From positions 1 to 35,616 of the forward strand of contig JAUIKV010000002.1 of the NCBI GenBank assembly GCA_030430615.1: a stretch of DNA of 35,616 bases, read 5' to 3'. The notes under the pieces were generated by a model, which searched no databases, was not told where the DNA came from, and worked only from the letters and a program-made list of their open reading frames with translations. A program made the position numbers and the translations under genes. Positions within the stretch are counted from its first letter, which is position 1; each line of letters begins with the position of its first letter. This document shows positions 1 to 8,380 of the stretch, one piece after another. Origin of the DNA: Bacteroidia bacterium (GTDB lineage: Bacteria > Bacteroidota > Bacteroidia > Flavobacteriales > Flavobacteriaceae).

Positions 1-607
1 TGTTTTTATCGGTTCCAACCCGGTTCACCGCTGCTACATAACAAAGATTCTCTATGGCTCTTGCCTTTAACAAGGTGTCCCATGCCAGCATTCGGGCATC
101 GGGCCAATTGGCCACATAGAGCAGCATGTCGAAGTTCTCGGTGTTTCTCGACCAGACCGGAAAACGCAGGTCATAACAAATCAGCGGACATATTCGAAAG
201 CCCCTGAATTCAAAAACCAGCCTTTCGGTTCCCTGTTCAAAAACCTTGTCCTCCCCGGCAAACGAGAAAAGATGTCTTTTGTCTGAATACTTCAATTCTC
301 CCTTTGGAAATGCTGCCACAAACCTGTTGTATAGCTTTCCATTTTCTTCGATCAGGACGCTTCCTGCCACCAGGCAGTCTTTTTTGCTGGCCCATTCTTT
401 CATCCAATTGACCGTCTTCCCGTCCATGGGTTCTCCAAGATTCACCCCCGTCATGGTGAAGCCCGTGGTGAAAAGCTCCGGGAGCAGCAATATGTCAATG
501 TCCTCCTGGATCCCAAAAATCTTATTGGAAAGCATCTCCAGGTTGTCGTCAATTCTCTCCCAGTGATTGTCGGTCTGGACCACTGTAATTGTCAATTCGT
601 TCTTCAT
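1..607 (-). CDS. Omega-amidase / nitrilase-family carbon-nitrogen hydrolase (3' end cut by window edge)
   Basis: Cytosolic amidohydrolase of the nitrilase superfamily, closest in pattern to YafV/omega-amidase, which hydrolyses alpha-ketoglutaramate (and similar omega-amides) to the 2-oxo acid and ammonia. The first 202 residues are present; family members are usually about 255-260, so the C-terminal fifth is missing. The Glu-Lys-Cys triad is visible: Glu44 in LLPELF, Lys110 in YSDKRHLF, and Cys144 in LICYDLRFP. The start MKNELTITVVQ lies 24 nt downstream of the aminotransferase stop, so the two are probably cotranscribed as the tail of the sdh operon. The pairing with a methionine/glutamine aminotransferase supports omega-amidase over a general amidase. 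The family is certain; the substrate is inferred from context. Confidence 0.9.
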   Translation of the reverse strand, partial: MKNELTITVVQTDNHWERIDDNLEMLSNKIFGIQEDIDILLLPELFTTGFTMTGVNLGEPMDGKTVNWMKEWASKKDCLVAGSVLIEENGKLYNRFVAAFPKGELKYSDKRHLFSFAGEDKVFEQGTERLVFEFRGFRICPLICYDLRFPVWSRNTENFDMLLYVANWPDARMLAWDTLLKARAIENLCYVAAVNRVGTDKN

Positions 608-631
608 CCTTCAGTTCTAAAATAGTAATTT

Positions 632-1789
632 TCAAAGTCTCCTCAGGATCTCAGCCCCACGCAGCAGGGTTTCTTCACTTTTTGCAAAGCAGAATCTCAG
701 AATCCTGTTATCCGTTTTGTTCTGGTAAAAAGCCGATACCGGGATGGACGCCACCTTGTGCTCACGAGTTATGCGACTTGCGAGCTCCATGTCGCCTTCT
801 TCGCTTATAGAACTGTATCCCATAAGTTGAAAATAGGTTCCTTTTGAGGGAATAAACGAGAATCTGGATCCCTCCATCGCTCCCAGAAAAAGATTGCGTT
901 TTGCTTCAAAAAATCCAGACAGGTATTCGTAATTGTCTGGGTCCTTCAAATACTTGGAAATCGCTTTCTGCATCGGGTGATTGACGCTGAATACATTGAA
1001 CTGGTGAATCTTCCTGAATTCAGACATGAGTTCGCGCGGCGCGGCGCAATAACCCAGCTTCCAACCCGTGTTGTGAAAGGTCTTTCCGAATGAAGCTACG
1101 AGAAAGCTCCTGTCTGCCAGATCCGGGTAGCGAGCTACGCTGTTGTGCCTTGCTCCATCGTAGATCATGTGCTCATAGACCTCATCGCTCAAGATGATGA
1201 TGGAGCTGTTGGCGGTCAGTTCGCAGAGCTGCTTCATGTCCTGATCTGTCAATACCGAACCTGTCGGATTATGAGGTGAGTTGATGATGATCATCCGTGT
1301 CCTTTCGGTGATCGACTGCTTTACTTTCTGCCAGTCAATTGTAAAGGTGGGCAGTTCCATCTCAATTTCCACGGGAACTCCCCCGTTGGCTTCTACAGAA
1401 GGGGCATAGGAGTCATAGGCAGGCGCGAACAGAATCACTTCGTCGTTTTTCTGAACAGTAGCGGCAATCGCGGTAAAAATGGCCTGGGTCGCCCCGGCGG
1501 TTACGGTAATCTCCGTGTCGGGATCGTAATGGGTCTCGTATAATCGCTCCAGCTTTTCAGCTATGGCCTCTCTAAGGTCAAAAATCCCCGGCATGGGCGC
1601 ATACTGATTGTGACCCGTCTTCATGGCTTCATGAACAAGCTCGATCAATCGGGGTGAGGTCGGAAAGTCGGGATAGCCCTGGGACAGATTGATGGCTCCG
1701 TGCTCATGAGCAAGTTTGCTCATCACAGCAAAGATGCTCGTTCCCGCATGGGGGAGTTTGGAATCTAATCTGGCTTTATATGTGGGCAT
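632..1789 (-). CDS. ybdL: Methionine-type PLP aminotransferase (YbdL-like, class I/II)
   Basis: Fold-type I aminotransferase of 385 residues. Such enzymes transaminate methionine, glutamine or aromatic amino acids with 2-oxo acids. Visible landmarks are the substrate-loop LSQGYPDFP (about 36-43), Asn174 in SPHNPTG, Asp202 and Tyr205 in SDEVYEH, and the PLP-binding Lys236 in ASFGKTFHNTGWKLGY. This last motif is characteristic of the YbdL/kynurenine-glutamine aminotransferase group. The gene starts 10 nt after sdhB and is followed 24 nt later by the omega-amidase. Known logic: a glutamine transaminase makes alpha-ketoglutaramate, which omega-amidase pulls to 2-oxoglutarate, making transamination irreversible, for example when 2-oxo-4-methylthiobutyrate is reaminated to methionine. 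The substrate assignment is an inference. Confidence 0.9.
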   Translation of the reverse strand: MPTYKARLDSKLPHAGTSIFAVMSKLAHEHGAINLSQGYPDFPTSPRLIELVHEAMKTGHNQYAPMPGIFDLREAIAEKLERLYETHYDPDTEITVTAGATQAIFTAIAATVQKNDEVILFAPAYDSYAPSVEANGGVPVEIEMELPTFTIDWQKVKQSITERTRMIIINSPHNPTGSVLTDQDMKQLCELTANSSIIILSDEVYEHMIYDGARHNSVARYPDLADRSFLVASFGKTFHNTGWKLGYCAAPRELMSEFRKIHQFNVFSVNHPMQKAISKYLKDPDNYEYLSGFFEAKRNLFLGAMEGSRFSFIPSKGTYFQLMGYSSISEEGDMELASRITREHKVASIPVSAFYQNKTDNRILRFCFAKSEETLLRGAEILRRL

Positions 1790-1799
1790 TTCGGGTTTC

Positions 1800-2540
1800 T
1801 CAAATGCTGGCCTTCAGGTACTCGCGATTCATTCTCGCGATATTGGTCAGGGATATGCTTTTGGGGCATTCCACTTCACAGGCCCCGGTATTGGTGCAAT
1901 TGCCAAACCCTTCCAGGTCCATCTGCTTGACCATGTTCAAAACACGATCCTTGGCCTCGACGCGTCCTTGCGGAAGTAGCGCGAATTGAGACACTTTGGC
2001 TCCCACAAACAGCATGGCAGAAGAATTCTTACAGGCTGCCACACATGCGCCGCAACCAATGCAGGTAGCGGCATCCATCGATAGGTCTGCGTCCAGCTTA
2101 GGAATCGGAATAGCATTGGCGTCCTGGGTGTTTCCAGAGGTGTTCACCGAGATATATCCTCCTGCCTGCTGGATTCTGTCAAAAGCCGAGCGATCGACGA
2201 TGAGGTCCTTGATCACAGGAAATGCTTTGGCCCTCCAGGGCTCGATATAGATCGTGTCGCCGTCTTTGAAGGAGCGCATATGCAACTGACATGCCGTAAT
2301 GGCCTTGTCGGGTCCATGAGGCTCTCCATTGATCTGTAGCGAACATGTTCCGCAAATGCCTTCACGACAATCGTGATCAAAAGCAACAGGCTCCTCGCCT
2401 TTTGCGATTAGACCTTCATTCAACACATCCATCATTTCAAGAAATGACATATGCTCTGAAATATCGGATACTTTATACTCGACAATGCCGCCTTTGTCAT
2501 GCGACCCTTTCTGTCTCCAGATTTTTAAGGTTAAATTCAT
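1800..2540 (-). CDS. sdhB: Succinate dehydrogenase/fumarate reductase iron-sulfur subunit
   Basis: Electron-transfer subunit of complex II (246 residues), carrying electrons from SdhA flavin to the membrane quinone site. Cysteines for three clusters are visible: a [2Fe-2S] set at Cys58, Cys63, Cys66 and Cys84 (CREGICGTC and ITACQ), a [4Fe-4S] set [11 protein letters not shown] at Cys160, 163, 166 with Cys170, and the third cluster with Cys215, Cys221 and Cys225 ([15 protein letters not shown]). The length matches the Bacteroidota and epsilonproteobacterial type. It sits between sdhA (9 nt upstream) and the aminotransferase (10 nt downstream) on the same strand. Confidence 0.97.
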   Translation of the reverse strand: MNLTLKIWRQKGSHDKGGIVEYKVSDISEHMSFLEMMDVLNEGLIAKGEEPVAFDHDCREGICGTCSLQINGEPHGPDKAITACQLHMRSFKDGDTIYIEPWRAKAFPVIKDLIVDRSAFDRIQQAGGYISVNTSGNTQDANAIPIPKLDADLSMDAATCIGCGACVAACKNSSAMLFVGAKVSQFALLPQGRVEAKDRVLNMVKQMDLEGFGNCTNTGACEVECPKSISLTNIARMNREYLKASI

Positions 2541-2549
2541 AGTGTCTTC

Positions 2550-4553
2550 TTATTTGTATGAACGTGTTTTCAATTCGATGTCCTTGAACTCAAGTGGCTC
2601 CTTGTGCAATTTGGCCTCACTGGGCTCCCCGGTGTATTCCCAGGCTGCCACGTAGGCGTAATTCTTATCATCTCTCAGTGCCTCTCCCTCGGGTGTCTGG
2701 TACTCTTCGCGGAAATGACCTCCACACGACTCGTTTCTCTCCAGGGCATCCTTGGCAAACAATTCGCCCAATTCCAGGAAGTCGGCTACCCGGCCTGCTT
2801 TTTCAAGTTCGGGGTTCAGCTCATCCAGGGATCCCGGTACCATGACATTCTTCCAGAAGTCCTCGCGGATAGCGCGGATTTCTTCAATCGCTTCTTTGAG
2901 CTGTTTTTCATTTCTCGACATGCCGACCTTGTCCCACATGACCTTGCCCAGCTTCTTGTGAAAGTAGTCAACCGAATGGGTTCCTTTGTTGTTGATGAAG
3001 AAATCGAGTCTTTCTTTTACATTCTTTTCGACGGCTTCAAACTCCGGGCTGTCAGTAGGAATCTTACCCGTTTGTATATCATCGGACAAATAGTCCCCTA
3101 TGGTGTACGGAAGAACAAAATAGCCGTCTGCCAACCCTTGCATTAAAGCGGAGGCTCCCAGCCTGTTTGCTCCGTGATCAGAGAAATTGGCCTCACCGAT
3201 GGCATACAAACCAGGTATCGTGGTCATCAGGTTGTAGTCTACCCAGATGCCTCCCATGGTATAGTGTGTTGCCGGGTAGATCATCATCGGGGTCTTGTAC
3301 GGATTCTCAGCCTGAATTTTTTCATACATCTGGAAAAGGTTCCCGTATTTGGCCTCCACGATGGCTTCACCTAGTTCTGTGATTTGCTGTTTGCTCGGGT
3401 TCTTCATTCCCTTGATCTTAGCCTGCTCTTTTCCGTATCGCTCGATAGCGCTTGAGAAGTCCAGGTAAACTGCCTCACCAGTCGCATTGACGCCATATCC
3501 GGCATCACATCTCTCCTTAGCAGCTCTTGAGGCCACATCCCTGGGCACGAGATTGCCGAAAGCCGGATATCTTCTTTCGAGATAGTAGTCGCGGTTTTCT
3601 TCAGGAATCTCAGTAGGCTTCAGCTTGCCCTGTTGGATGGCTTTGGCATCTTCCAGGTTTTTAGGCACCCAAATTCGTCCGTCATTCCTAAGGGACTCCG
3701 ACATCAGAGTCAGTTTCGACTGGTAGTCTCCAGAGCGCGGGATGCATGTCGGGTGAATCTGGGTGAAACATGGATTCGCGAAATAGGCCCCCTGTTTGTG
3801 AACCTTCCAGGCCGCTGTCGCATTAGCCCCCATAGCCATAGTCGACAGGAAATAAACGTTGCCATAACCTCCGGTGGCAATTACCACCGCATGGGCACTG
3901 TGTCTTTCAATCTCCCCGGTAACAAGGTCGCGGGCAATAATTCCTCTGGCTTTTCCGTCAACGAGAACGACGTCGAGCATTTCGTGACGGTTGTGCATTT
4001 CAATTTTGCCACGGGCAATCTGGCGGTTCATCGCCGAATAAGCCCCCAGAAGCAGCTGTTGTCCGGTCTGTCCCTTGGCGTAAAAGGTTCGCGAGACCAG
4101 GACTCCTCCAAAGGAGCGGTTGTCAAGAAGGCCCCCATAATCGCGTGCGAAAGGAACGCCCTGTGCCACGCACTGGTCGATGATATTCACCGACACCTCA
4201 GCGAGACGATGAACATTGGCTTCGCGGGAACGATAGTCCCCTCCTTTCACTGTATCGTAAAACAGGCGATAAACCGAGTCGCCATCTCCCATGTAGTTCT
4301 TCGCCGCATTGATCCCTCCCTGAGCTGCGATGGAGTGCGCGCGACGAGGCGAATCCTGGTAACAGAATGCCTTTACGTTGTATCCCAGACCTGCCAATGT
4401 TGCAGAGGCTGAACCGCCTGCAAGACCGGTTCCTACGACAATAATGTCAATATTCCTCTTATTGGCCGGATTGACAAGGTCAATATGATCTTTATGCGAG
4501 GTCCATTTATCCTTGATCGGACCCTTAGGTACTTTAGAATCTAGTTTTGCCAT
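2550..4553 (-). CDS. sdhA: Succinate dehydrogenase/fumarate reductase flavoprotein subunit
   Basis: Catalytic subunit of complex II, oxidising succinate to fumarate on covalent FAD at the cytoplasmic face of the membrane; 667 residues. The N-terminal dinucleotide fold reads [17 protein letters not shown] (about 40-56). His73 in [13 protein letters not shown] is the expected FAD attachment residue. Later landmarks are [10 protein letters not shown] in the substrate region and [20 protein letters not shown] near the second FAD-contact segment. It starts 11 nt after sdhC and ends 9 nt before sdhB, giving the C-A-B order usual in Bacteroidota. Whether the enzyme runs as dehydrogenase or fumarate reductase cannot be read from the sequence. 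Confidence 0.98.
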   Translation of the reverse strand: MAKLDSKVPKGPIKDKWTSHKDHIDLVNPANKRNIDIIVVGTGLAGGSASATLAGLGYNVKAFCYQDSPRRAHSIAAQGGINAAKNYMGDGDSVYRLFYDTVKGGDYRSREANVHRLAEVSVNIIDQCVAQGVPFARDYGGLLDNRSFGGVLVSRTFYAKGQTGQQLLLGAYSAMNRQIARGKIEMHNRHEMLDVVLVDGKARGIIARDLVTGEIERHSAHAVVIATGGYGNVYFLSTMAMGANATAAWKVHKQGAYFANPCFTQIHPTCIPRSGDYQSKLTLMSESLRNDGRIWVPKNLEDAKAIQQGKLKPTEIPEENRDYYLERRYPAFGNLVPRDVASRAAKERCDAGYGVNATGEAVYLDFSSAIERYGKEQAKIKGMKNPSKQQITELGEAIVEAKYGNLFQMYEKIQAENPYKTPMMIYPATHYTMGGIWVDYNLMTTIPGLYAIGEANFSDHGANRLGASALMQGLADGYFVLPYTIGDYLSDDIQTGKIPTDSPEFEAVEKNVKERLDFFINNKGTHSVDYFHKKLGKVMWDKVGMSRNEKQLKEAIEEIRAIREDFWKNVMVPGSLDELNPELEKAGRVADFLELGELFAKDALERNESCGGHFREEYQTPEGEALRDDKNYAYVAAWEYTGEPSEAKLHKEPLEFKDIELKTRSYK

Positions 4554-4564
4554 GAAAGAAGATA

Positions 4565-5224
4565 TTAATGATTAAAGTGGTGGTATAATGCGATGAGGAT
4601 GAATCCCAATGGTACGGCATAGGAATAGAACTTGCCGAAAGCTTTGATAGACGGGGTGTATTTGTTGTTGATCCCCATCGACTGGAAGGCCGACTGGAAA
4701 CCGTGCGCCAAGTGACTGGCAAGCAACACAAAGGCAATTACATAGGCCCCCACCCTGAGTGGACTCACAAACTTGTGCTGCAGCTCCTCAAAGTATCGAT
4801 TTGGATCCTCAGGAAGAAACTCCACATATTTGTATTTCATTTCGGGAACCCAGAAGTCGATGAAGTGCAACACGAGAAAAGCCAGAATGACTGCCCCAGA
4901 CAGGATCATATTCCTGGAAGCCCAGCTCGCCCCGGCTGCTCCATTGTATTTTGCGTAAGGAACACCCCTTGATTTTTTGTTTTTGAGCTCCAGGACGAAG
5001 CCCATCACGAAATGGAAGACAACACCCAATATGAGCACTGGCTGAAGCGCGAACTGAATCAGCGGGTTTGTTCCCATAAAATGAGACAATTGATTGAAAA
5101 GCTTCTCACTAAAAAGGGAGGTGATGTTTACCGAAAGGTGAATGATCAGAAAAATGATAAGAAAAAGTGCTGAAAGCGCCATTGCCACTTTCCGGGCGAT
5201 GGAAGAAGATAGAAATCCGCTCAT
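4565..5224 (-). CDS. sdhC: Succinate dehydrogenase cytochrome b membrane anchor
   Basis: Single-polypeptide membrane anchor of complex II, 219 residues from [13 protein letters not shown]. It has five hydrophobic segments with histidines suited to two b hemes ([35 protein letters not shown]), like the fused anchors of Bacillus and Wolinella; no separate sdhD is present. This type normally works with menaquinone. The reading frame stays open 14 codons further upstream (to 5266), but a TATATTTG promoter element at 5249-5256 lies inside that extension, so the start at 5224 is preferred. First gene of the sdhCAB-aminotransferase-omega-amidase run. Confidence 0.93.
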   Translation of the reverse strand: MSGFLSSSIARKVAMALSALFLIIFLIIHLSVNITSLFSEKLFNQLSHFMGTNPLIQFALQPVLILGVVFHFVMGFVLELKNKKSRGVPYAKYNGAAGASWASRNMILSGAVILAFLVLHFIDFWVPEMKYKYVEFLPEDPNRYFEELQHKFVSPLRVGAYVIAFVLLASHLAHGFQSAFQSMGINNKYTPSIKAFGKFYSYAVPLGFILIALYHHFNH

Positions 5225-5248
5225 TTTACGTGGTTTAGAAATGGAATA

Positions 5249-5256
5249 CAAATATA
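5249..5256 (-). promoter_or_regulatory. Bacteroidota -7 element for the sdh operon
   Basis: On the minus strand this reads TATATTTG, a full match to the Bacteroidota housekeeping -7 consensus TAnnTTTG. It lies 24 nt upstream of the preferred sdhC start. No convincing -33 TTG is seen at standard spacing, so this is a motif-based prediction. Confidence 0.55.
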
Positions 5257-5312
5257 CGCAAACCATCTATTTTTCTTAAGGCTCAGGGCATTATTTTCCG
5301 TTCAGGAATTCC

Positions 5313-5320
5313 TATATTTA
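5313..5320 (+). promoter_or_regulatory. Probable -7 element for the sigma factor gene
   Basis: TATATTTA, one mismatch from TAnnTTTG, 26 nt before the sigma factor start. It is divergent from the sdh promoter, so the 122-nt gap between the genes holds two back-to-back promoters. Motif-based only. Confidence 0.4.
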
Positions 5321-5346
5321 CGTCATTGTAAACTCAAACAAAACCT

Positions 5347-5916
5347 ATGTCAGATACCAAAACGCATGTGCTTGAACCGGGAAAATGGGTCGTGAGATAT
5401 GCGGATTATCTGTACAATTATGCCATCACGCGTGTCGACAACCAGGAAATCGCCAAGGACCTCGTGCAGGAGACCTTCTTGTCGGGCGTGAAAGGCAAGG
5501 ACAGTTTCAGGGGGCAGGCGGCTGAAAGAACCTGGCTGGTTTCAATCCTCAAAAGAAAGATCATCGATTACTATCGCAAGATCAATTCGGCCAAAGGGCA
5601 AAAAGAAGTCAGAATGAACTTCTATGAAGACGGGGAGCAAAAGGGAAACTGGATCGAGGAACGAGCGCCGCAATCCTGGGGCAACGAAGCGGATCAGGCC
5701 ATCGAGAACACCGAGCTCAAGGGTGCATTGGACCGTTGCATTGACAATCTTCCAGACAAATATCGCATCGTCTTCATGCTCAAAACAGTGCAACGATACG
5801 AAACAGAGGAAATCTGTAATGAACTGGGCATCACTCCGTCAAATCTTTGGGTGATCATCCATAGGGCCCGGACGCAGTTAAGGAAATGCATGGAAGAGAA
5901 TTGGTTCAAAAACTAA
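5347..5916 (+). CDS. ECF-type RNA polymerase sigma factor
   Basis: Sigma-70 family factor of 189 residues with only regions 2 and 4, as in extracytoplasmic-function sigmas. Region 2 spans roughly residues 15-80 (YADYLYNYAITRV, AKDLVQETFL, ERTWLVSILKRKIIDYYRK). Region 4 spans about 125-185 (LPDKYRIVFMLKTVQRYETEEICNELG followed by the HTH segment SNLWVIIHRARTQLRKCME). The next gene starts 4 nt after its stop and encodes a protein with an anti-sigma-type zinc motif, so the pair probably forms a regulatory module. The target regulon is unknown. The downstream cardiolipin synthase could be part of the same transcript. Confidence 0.93.
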   Translation: MSDTKTHVLEPGKWVVRYADYLYNYAITRVDNQEIAKDLVQETFLSGVKGKDSFRGQAAERTWLVSILKRKIIDYYRKINSAKGQKEVRMNFYEDGEQKGNWIEERAPQSWGNEADQAIENTELKGALDRCIDNLPDKYRIVFMLKTVQRYETEEICNELGITPSNLWVIIHRARTQLRKCMEENWFKN

Positions 5917-5920
5917 GGGA

Positions 5921-6187
5921 ATGGGAATGAAACTATCAATCAATTGTGACGAGGCGACTACGATTTGCGACAAAAGCCAATACAATGAAGCTTCTTTGTA
6001 TGACAGAATTCGTTTGTCGCTTCACCTTGCTTTGTGCAAGCACTGCAAGAAATACACCCGGCAAAACAGCCTCATGACAGATGTATACAAGCGTTTTGCC
6101 ACCCCTTGCCAGGGTTCTGACCAAATGCCCGAAGAGGAGAAAAAGGATTTGGAGGCCAAACTCCAGGAGGAACTCAACAAGAACTGA
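5921..6187 (+). CDS. Small putative zinc-binding anti-sigma factor
   Basis: An 88-residue protein encoded 4 nt after the sigma factor. Residues around 41-48 read HLALCKHC, an H-x3-C-x2-C arrangement as in the zinc anti-sigma (ZAS) fold, where a preceding helix and these ligands cap the sigma factor. There is no transmembrane segment, so unlike most ECF anti-sigmas it would be soluble. Two more cysteines (near residues 9 and 16) lie in the N-terminal CDEATTICDKSQ, a segment I recognise from similar small proteins paired with sigma factors in Flavobacteria. The acidic C-terminal tail is probably helical. The start may be two codons later (5927). Function is inferred from motif and position. Confidence 0.8.
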   Translation: MGMKLSINCDEATTICDKSQYNEASLYDRIRLSLHLALCKHCKKYTRQNSLMTDVYKRFATPCQGSDQMPEEEKKDLEAKLQEELNKN

Positions 6188-6211
6188 CACTTCCAAGACA
6201 GGCTTTGAATT

Positions 6212-7648
6212 ATGGAATTTATAGAAACCATAAAGCCCTTCACTTTAATAGCCTACTACATTTTTGTCAGTTTCGTGGTCTTGCTGATCATACTGGACAA
6301 CAAAAAGCCGGAAAAGGCATTTGCGTACATCTTCTTGATTCTTTTGGTCCCTGTCGCCGGTCTTGTCATTTATCTCTTATTCGGGGCACAGTACCAGAAG
6401 AAAAAGCTCTTTACAAAAAAAAGGTATTTCGACAAGGTTTATCTCAACAAGATCAACGAGGAGCAAAAAGAAGATGCTGATGTTCGCATTGACGATACCG
6501 ATGCGAAACTTCCAACTTTATTCTACAACATTGAGCAAGTAAGCTTTACACTCAACAATGAGATCACCTTGCTGAATAACGGTGAGGAAAAGTTTCCGGC
6601 TTTCATCAAGGAGCTTCAAAAGGCAAAAGAGAGCATTCACCTGGATTATTACATCATCCGGGAAAGTGACATCGCCCGACAAGTGATAGACATTTTGTGT
6701 AAAAAGTCTGAAGAGGGCCTCAAAGTGCGTGTGATCTACGATGATGTGGGAAGCTCGCTTACCCGATCTACGCTTGCTCGGATGCGCAACAGCGGCGTTG
6801 CCAGCTATCCCTACATGCCTGTAGTTTTTTCAAGGCTGGCTCATAAAGCCAACTACAGGAATCACCGCAAGATTGCCGTGATAGACAACGAAGTCGGCTT
6901 TGTCGGCGGCATCAACATCAACGACAAATACATCAACCCGAGCAAGAGTGGCCTGTATTGGAGGGATACCCATATCATGATCAAGGGAGAGGCTGTGATC
7001 GATCTTCAATATCTGTTCATCAGCGACTGGTACTTTGTAAGTGGTCAGAAGATCGAACTGGAAGAGGTTCGCTATCGAAACCTGAGCAAGATTCAGAGCA
7101 AAGTCCCGACCAGCATCCTCGGAAGTGACTACGGAAAGAACAATCAAACCATCAAGGAGGCTTTTTTCAGGATGATCACCGCTGCTCAGGAAGAAGTGTT
7201 GATCACAACCCCTTATTTCGTCCCGGATGAATCCATCATGAACGCCCTGAAGATCACAGCCAAAAGCGGGGTGAAGGTCTCCCTGATTCTTCCCGAAAAA
7301 CCCGACAGCAAAACTGCTTTTTACGCTTCGCAAACCTATTTCAAAGACCTTTTGAACAGTGGGGTGGAAATCAATTATTACACGCGGGGAATGATGCACT
7401 CGAAAATGATGATCATTGACGGTGCGGTGTCCACTGTGGGAAGCACCAATATGGATCAGCGCAGCTTCAACCTCAATGCCGAAGTCAATGCCTTCATGCT
7501 CAGCGAAAAAATAGCCCGGGACCTGAAATCGACCTTCATGAATGACCTCGAATACAGCTATCCCCTGACTGTTGAAATACTGAGGCGCAGAAAATGGTAC
7601 GTCAAGGTTATTTGCTCCATTGCCCGCCTTCTTGCGCCAATTTTGTAG
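6212..7648 (+). CDS. cls: Cardiolipin synthase (phospholipase D family)
   Basis: Membrane enzyme that condenses two phosphatidylglycerol molecules to cardiolipin and glycerol; 478 residues. Two N-terminal hydrophobic helices (about 8-28 and 38-58, ending in LLFGAQYQKKK) form the usual phospholipase_D-nuclease N-terminal anchor. Two HKD motifs follow: His218 in HRKIAVIDNEVGFVGGINI and His396 in HSKMMIIDGAVSTVGSTNMD. Both halves of the active site are therefore complete, and the length is typical of bacterial Cls. It starts 24 nt after the anti-sigma candidate and may share its transcript, which would link envelope lipid composition to that sigma factor; this is an inference. Confidence 0.95.
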   Translation: MEFIETIKPFTLIAYYIFVSFVVLLIILDNKKPEKAFAYIFLILLVPVAGLVIYLLFGAQYQKKKLFTKKRYFDKVYLNKINEEQKEDADVRIDDTDAKLPTLFYNIEQVSFTLNNEITLLNNGEEKFPAFIKELQKAKESIHLDYYIIRESDIARQVIDILCKKSEEGLKVRVIYDDVGSSLTRSTLARMRNSGVASYPYMPVVFSRLAHKANYRNHRKIAVIDNEVGFVGGININDKYINPSKSGLYWRDTHIMIKGEAVIDLQYLFISDWYFVSGQKIELEEVRYRNLSKIQSKVPTSILGSDYGKNNQTIKEAFFRMITAAQEEVLITTPYFVPDESIMNALKITAKSGVKVSLILPEKPDSKTAFYASQTYFKDLLNSGVEINYYTRGMMHSKMMIIDGAVSTVGSTNMDQRSFNLNAEVNAFMLSEKIARDLKSTFMNDLEYSYPLTVEILRRRKWYVKVICSIARLLAPIL

Positions 7649-7656
7649 ATTTGAAA

Positions 7657-8298
7657 ATGGACTTTTTACCCGACCACATCGCCCGATATGCAGCAGACCA
7701 CAGCCAGAAGGAGCCCGAGCTTCTGGGGGAACTGTACAGGGAAACTTGGCAAAAAGCCCTTGTGCCCCGCATGATCAGCGGTCATTTTCAGGGGCGGGTT
7801 CTCTCAATGATCTCGAAACTCGTCCGCCCGAAAACCATACTGGAAATCGGCACCTATACGGGATACTCGGCCCTGTGCCTGGCAGAGGGAATGCTGGAAG
7901 ATGGAATCTTGCACACTATCGATCACAATGAAGAGCTCTTTGATTTCCAAAAGAAGTATTTCGACCGATCGCAATTCAAAGGTCTTATCCGGCAGCACGT
8001 CGGTGAAGCGTTGCAGATCATTCCGGGTCTTGAAGGCCCTTTTGATCTGGTGTTCATAGATGCTGACAAGGCGAATTACTCCAACTATTTCAAACTGGTC
8101 ATCGATAAAATGAATCCGGGAGGAATTCTACTGTCCGACAATGTGTTGTGGAGCGGAAAGGTAACCTCGGCTCCGGATGAAAAAGACATCGACACAAAAG
8201 AATTGATAAAGTACAACAAGCTTCTCAATGAAGATCCACGAATCGAGACCGTTCTGCTCCCTATTCGCGACGGTTTGACCCTGAGCCGCGTGAAGTAG
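7657..8298 (+). CDS. SAM-dependent O-methyltransferase (caffeoyl-CoA/catechol OMT-like)
   Basis: Soluble class I methyltransferase of 213 residues from MDFLPDHIARYAADH. The SAM-binding loop is LEIGTYTGYSALCLAEG, and the metal-binding acidic cluster is LVFIDADKANY followed by GGILLSDNVLWSGKV. This is the signature of the cation-dependent O-methyltransferase_3 family, whose members methylate catechol-type hydroxyls. The frame is open upstream into cls (to 7594), but homology-like sequence begins at the methionine at 7657, 8 nt after the cls stop. The natural substrate is unknown. Confidence 0.9.
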   Translation: MDFLPDHIARYAADHSQKEPELLGELYRETWQKALVPRMISGHFQGRVLSMISKLVRPKTILEIGTYTGYSALCLAEGMLEDGILHTIDHNEELFDFQKKYFDRSQFKGLIRQHVGEALQIIPGLEGPFDLVFIDADKANYSNYFKLVIDKMNPGGILLSDNVLWSGKVTSAPDEKDIDTKELIKYNKLLNEDPRIETVLLPIRDGLTLSRVK

Positions 8299-8347
8299 CT
8301 CAAAACCTTACCTTTTGAAAGGCAGTAAAAGGGTGCTGCTCACTGAT

Positions 8348-8376
8348 TTCTTTTGATCATTGCTGTATCAAAAGAA
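8348..8376. repeat. 10-bp perfect inverted repeat just before the peptide-export locus
   Basis: TTCTTTTGAT (8348-8357) and ATCAAAAGAA (8367-8376) are exact reverse complements separated by 9 nt. The repeat ends 4 nt before the start codon of the HlyD-like gene. It could be an operator for a dimeric regulator, or an RNA hairpin occluding the start codon. There is no T-tract, so a terminator is unlikely. A weaker TCAAAA/TTTTGA hairpin lies at 8300-8318, directly after the methyltransferase stop. Confidence 0.6.
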
Positions 8377-8380
8377 GACC

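Noticed and set aside
3633-4412. Open frame of about 259 codons on the plus strand
   Set aside because: It lies wholly antisense to the strongly supported sdhA gene, and its translation has no recognisable domain.
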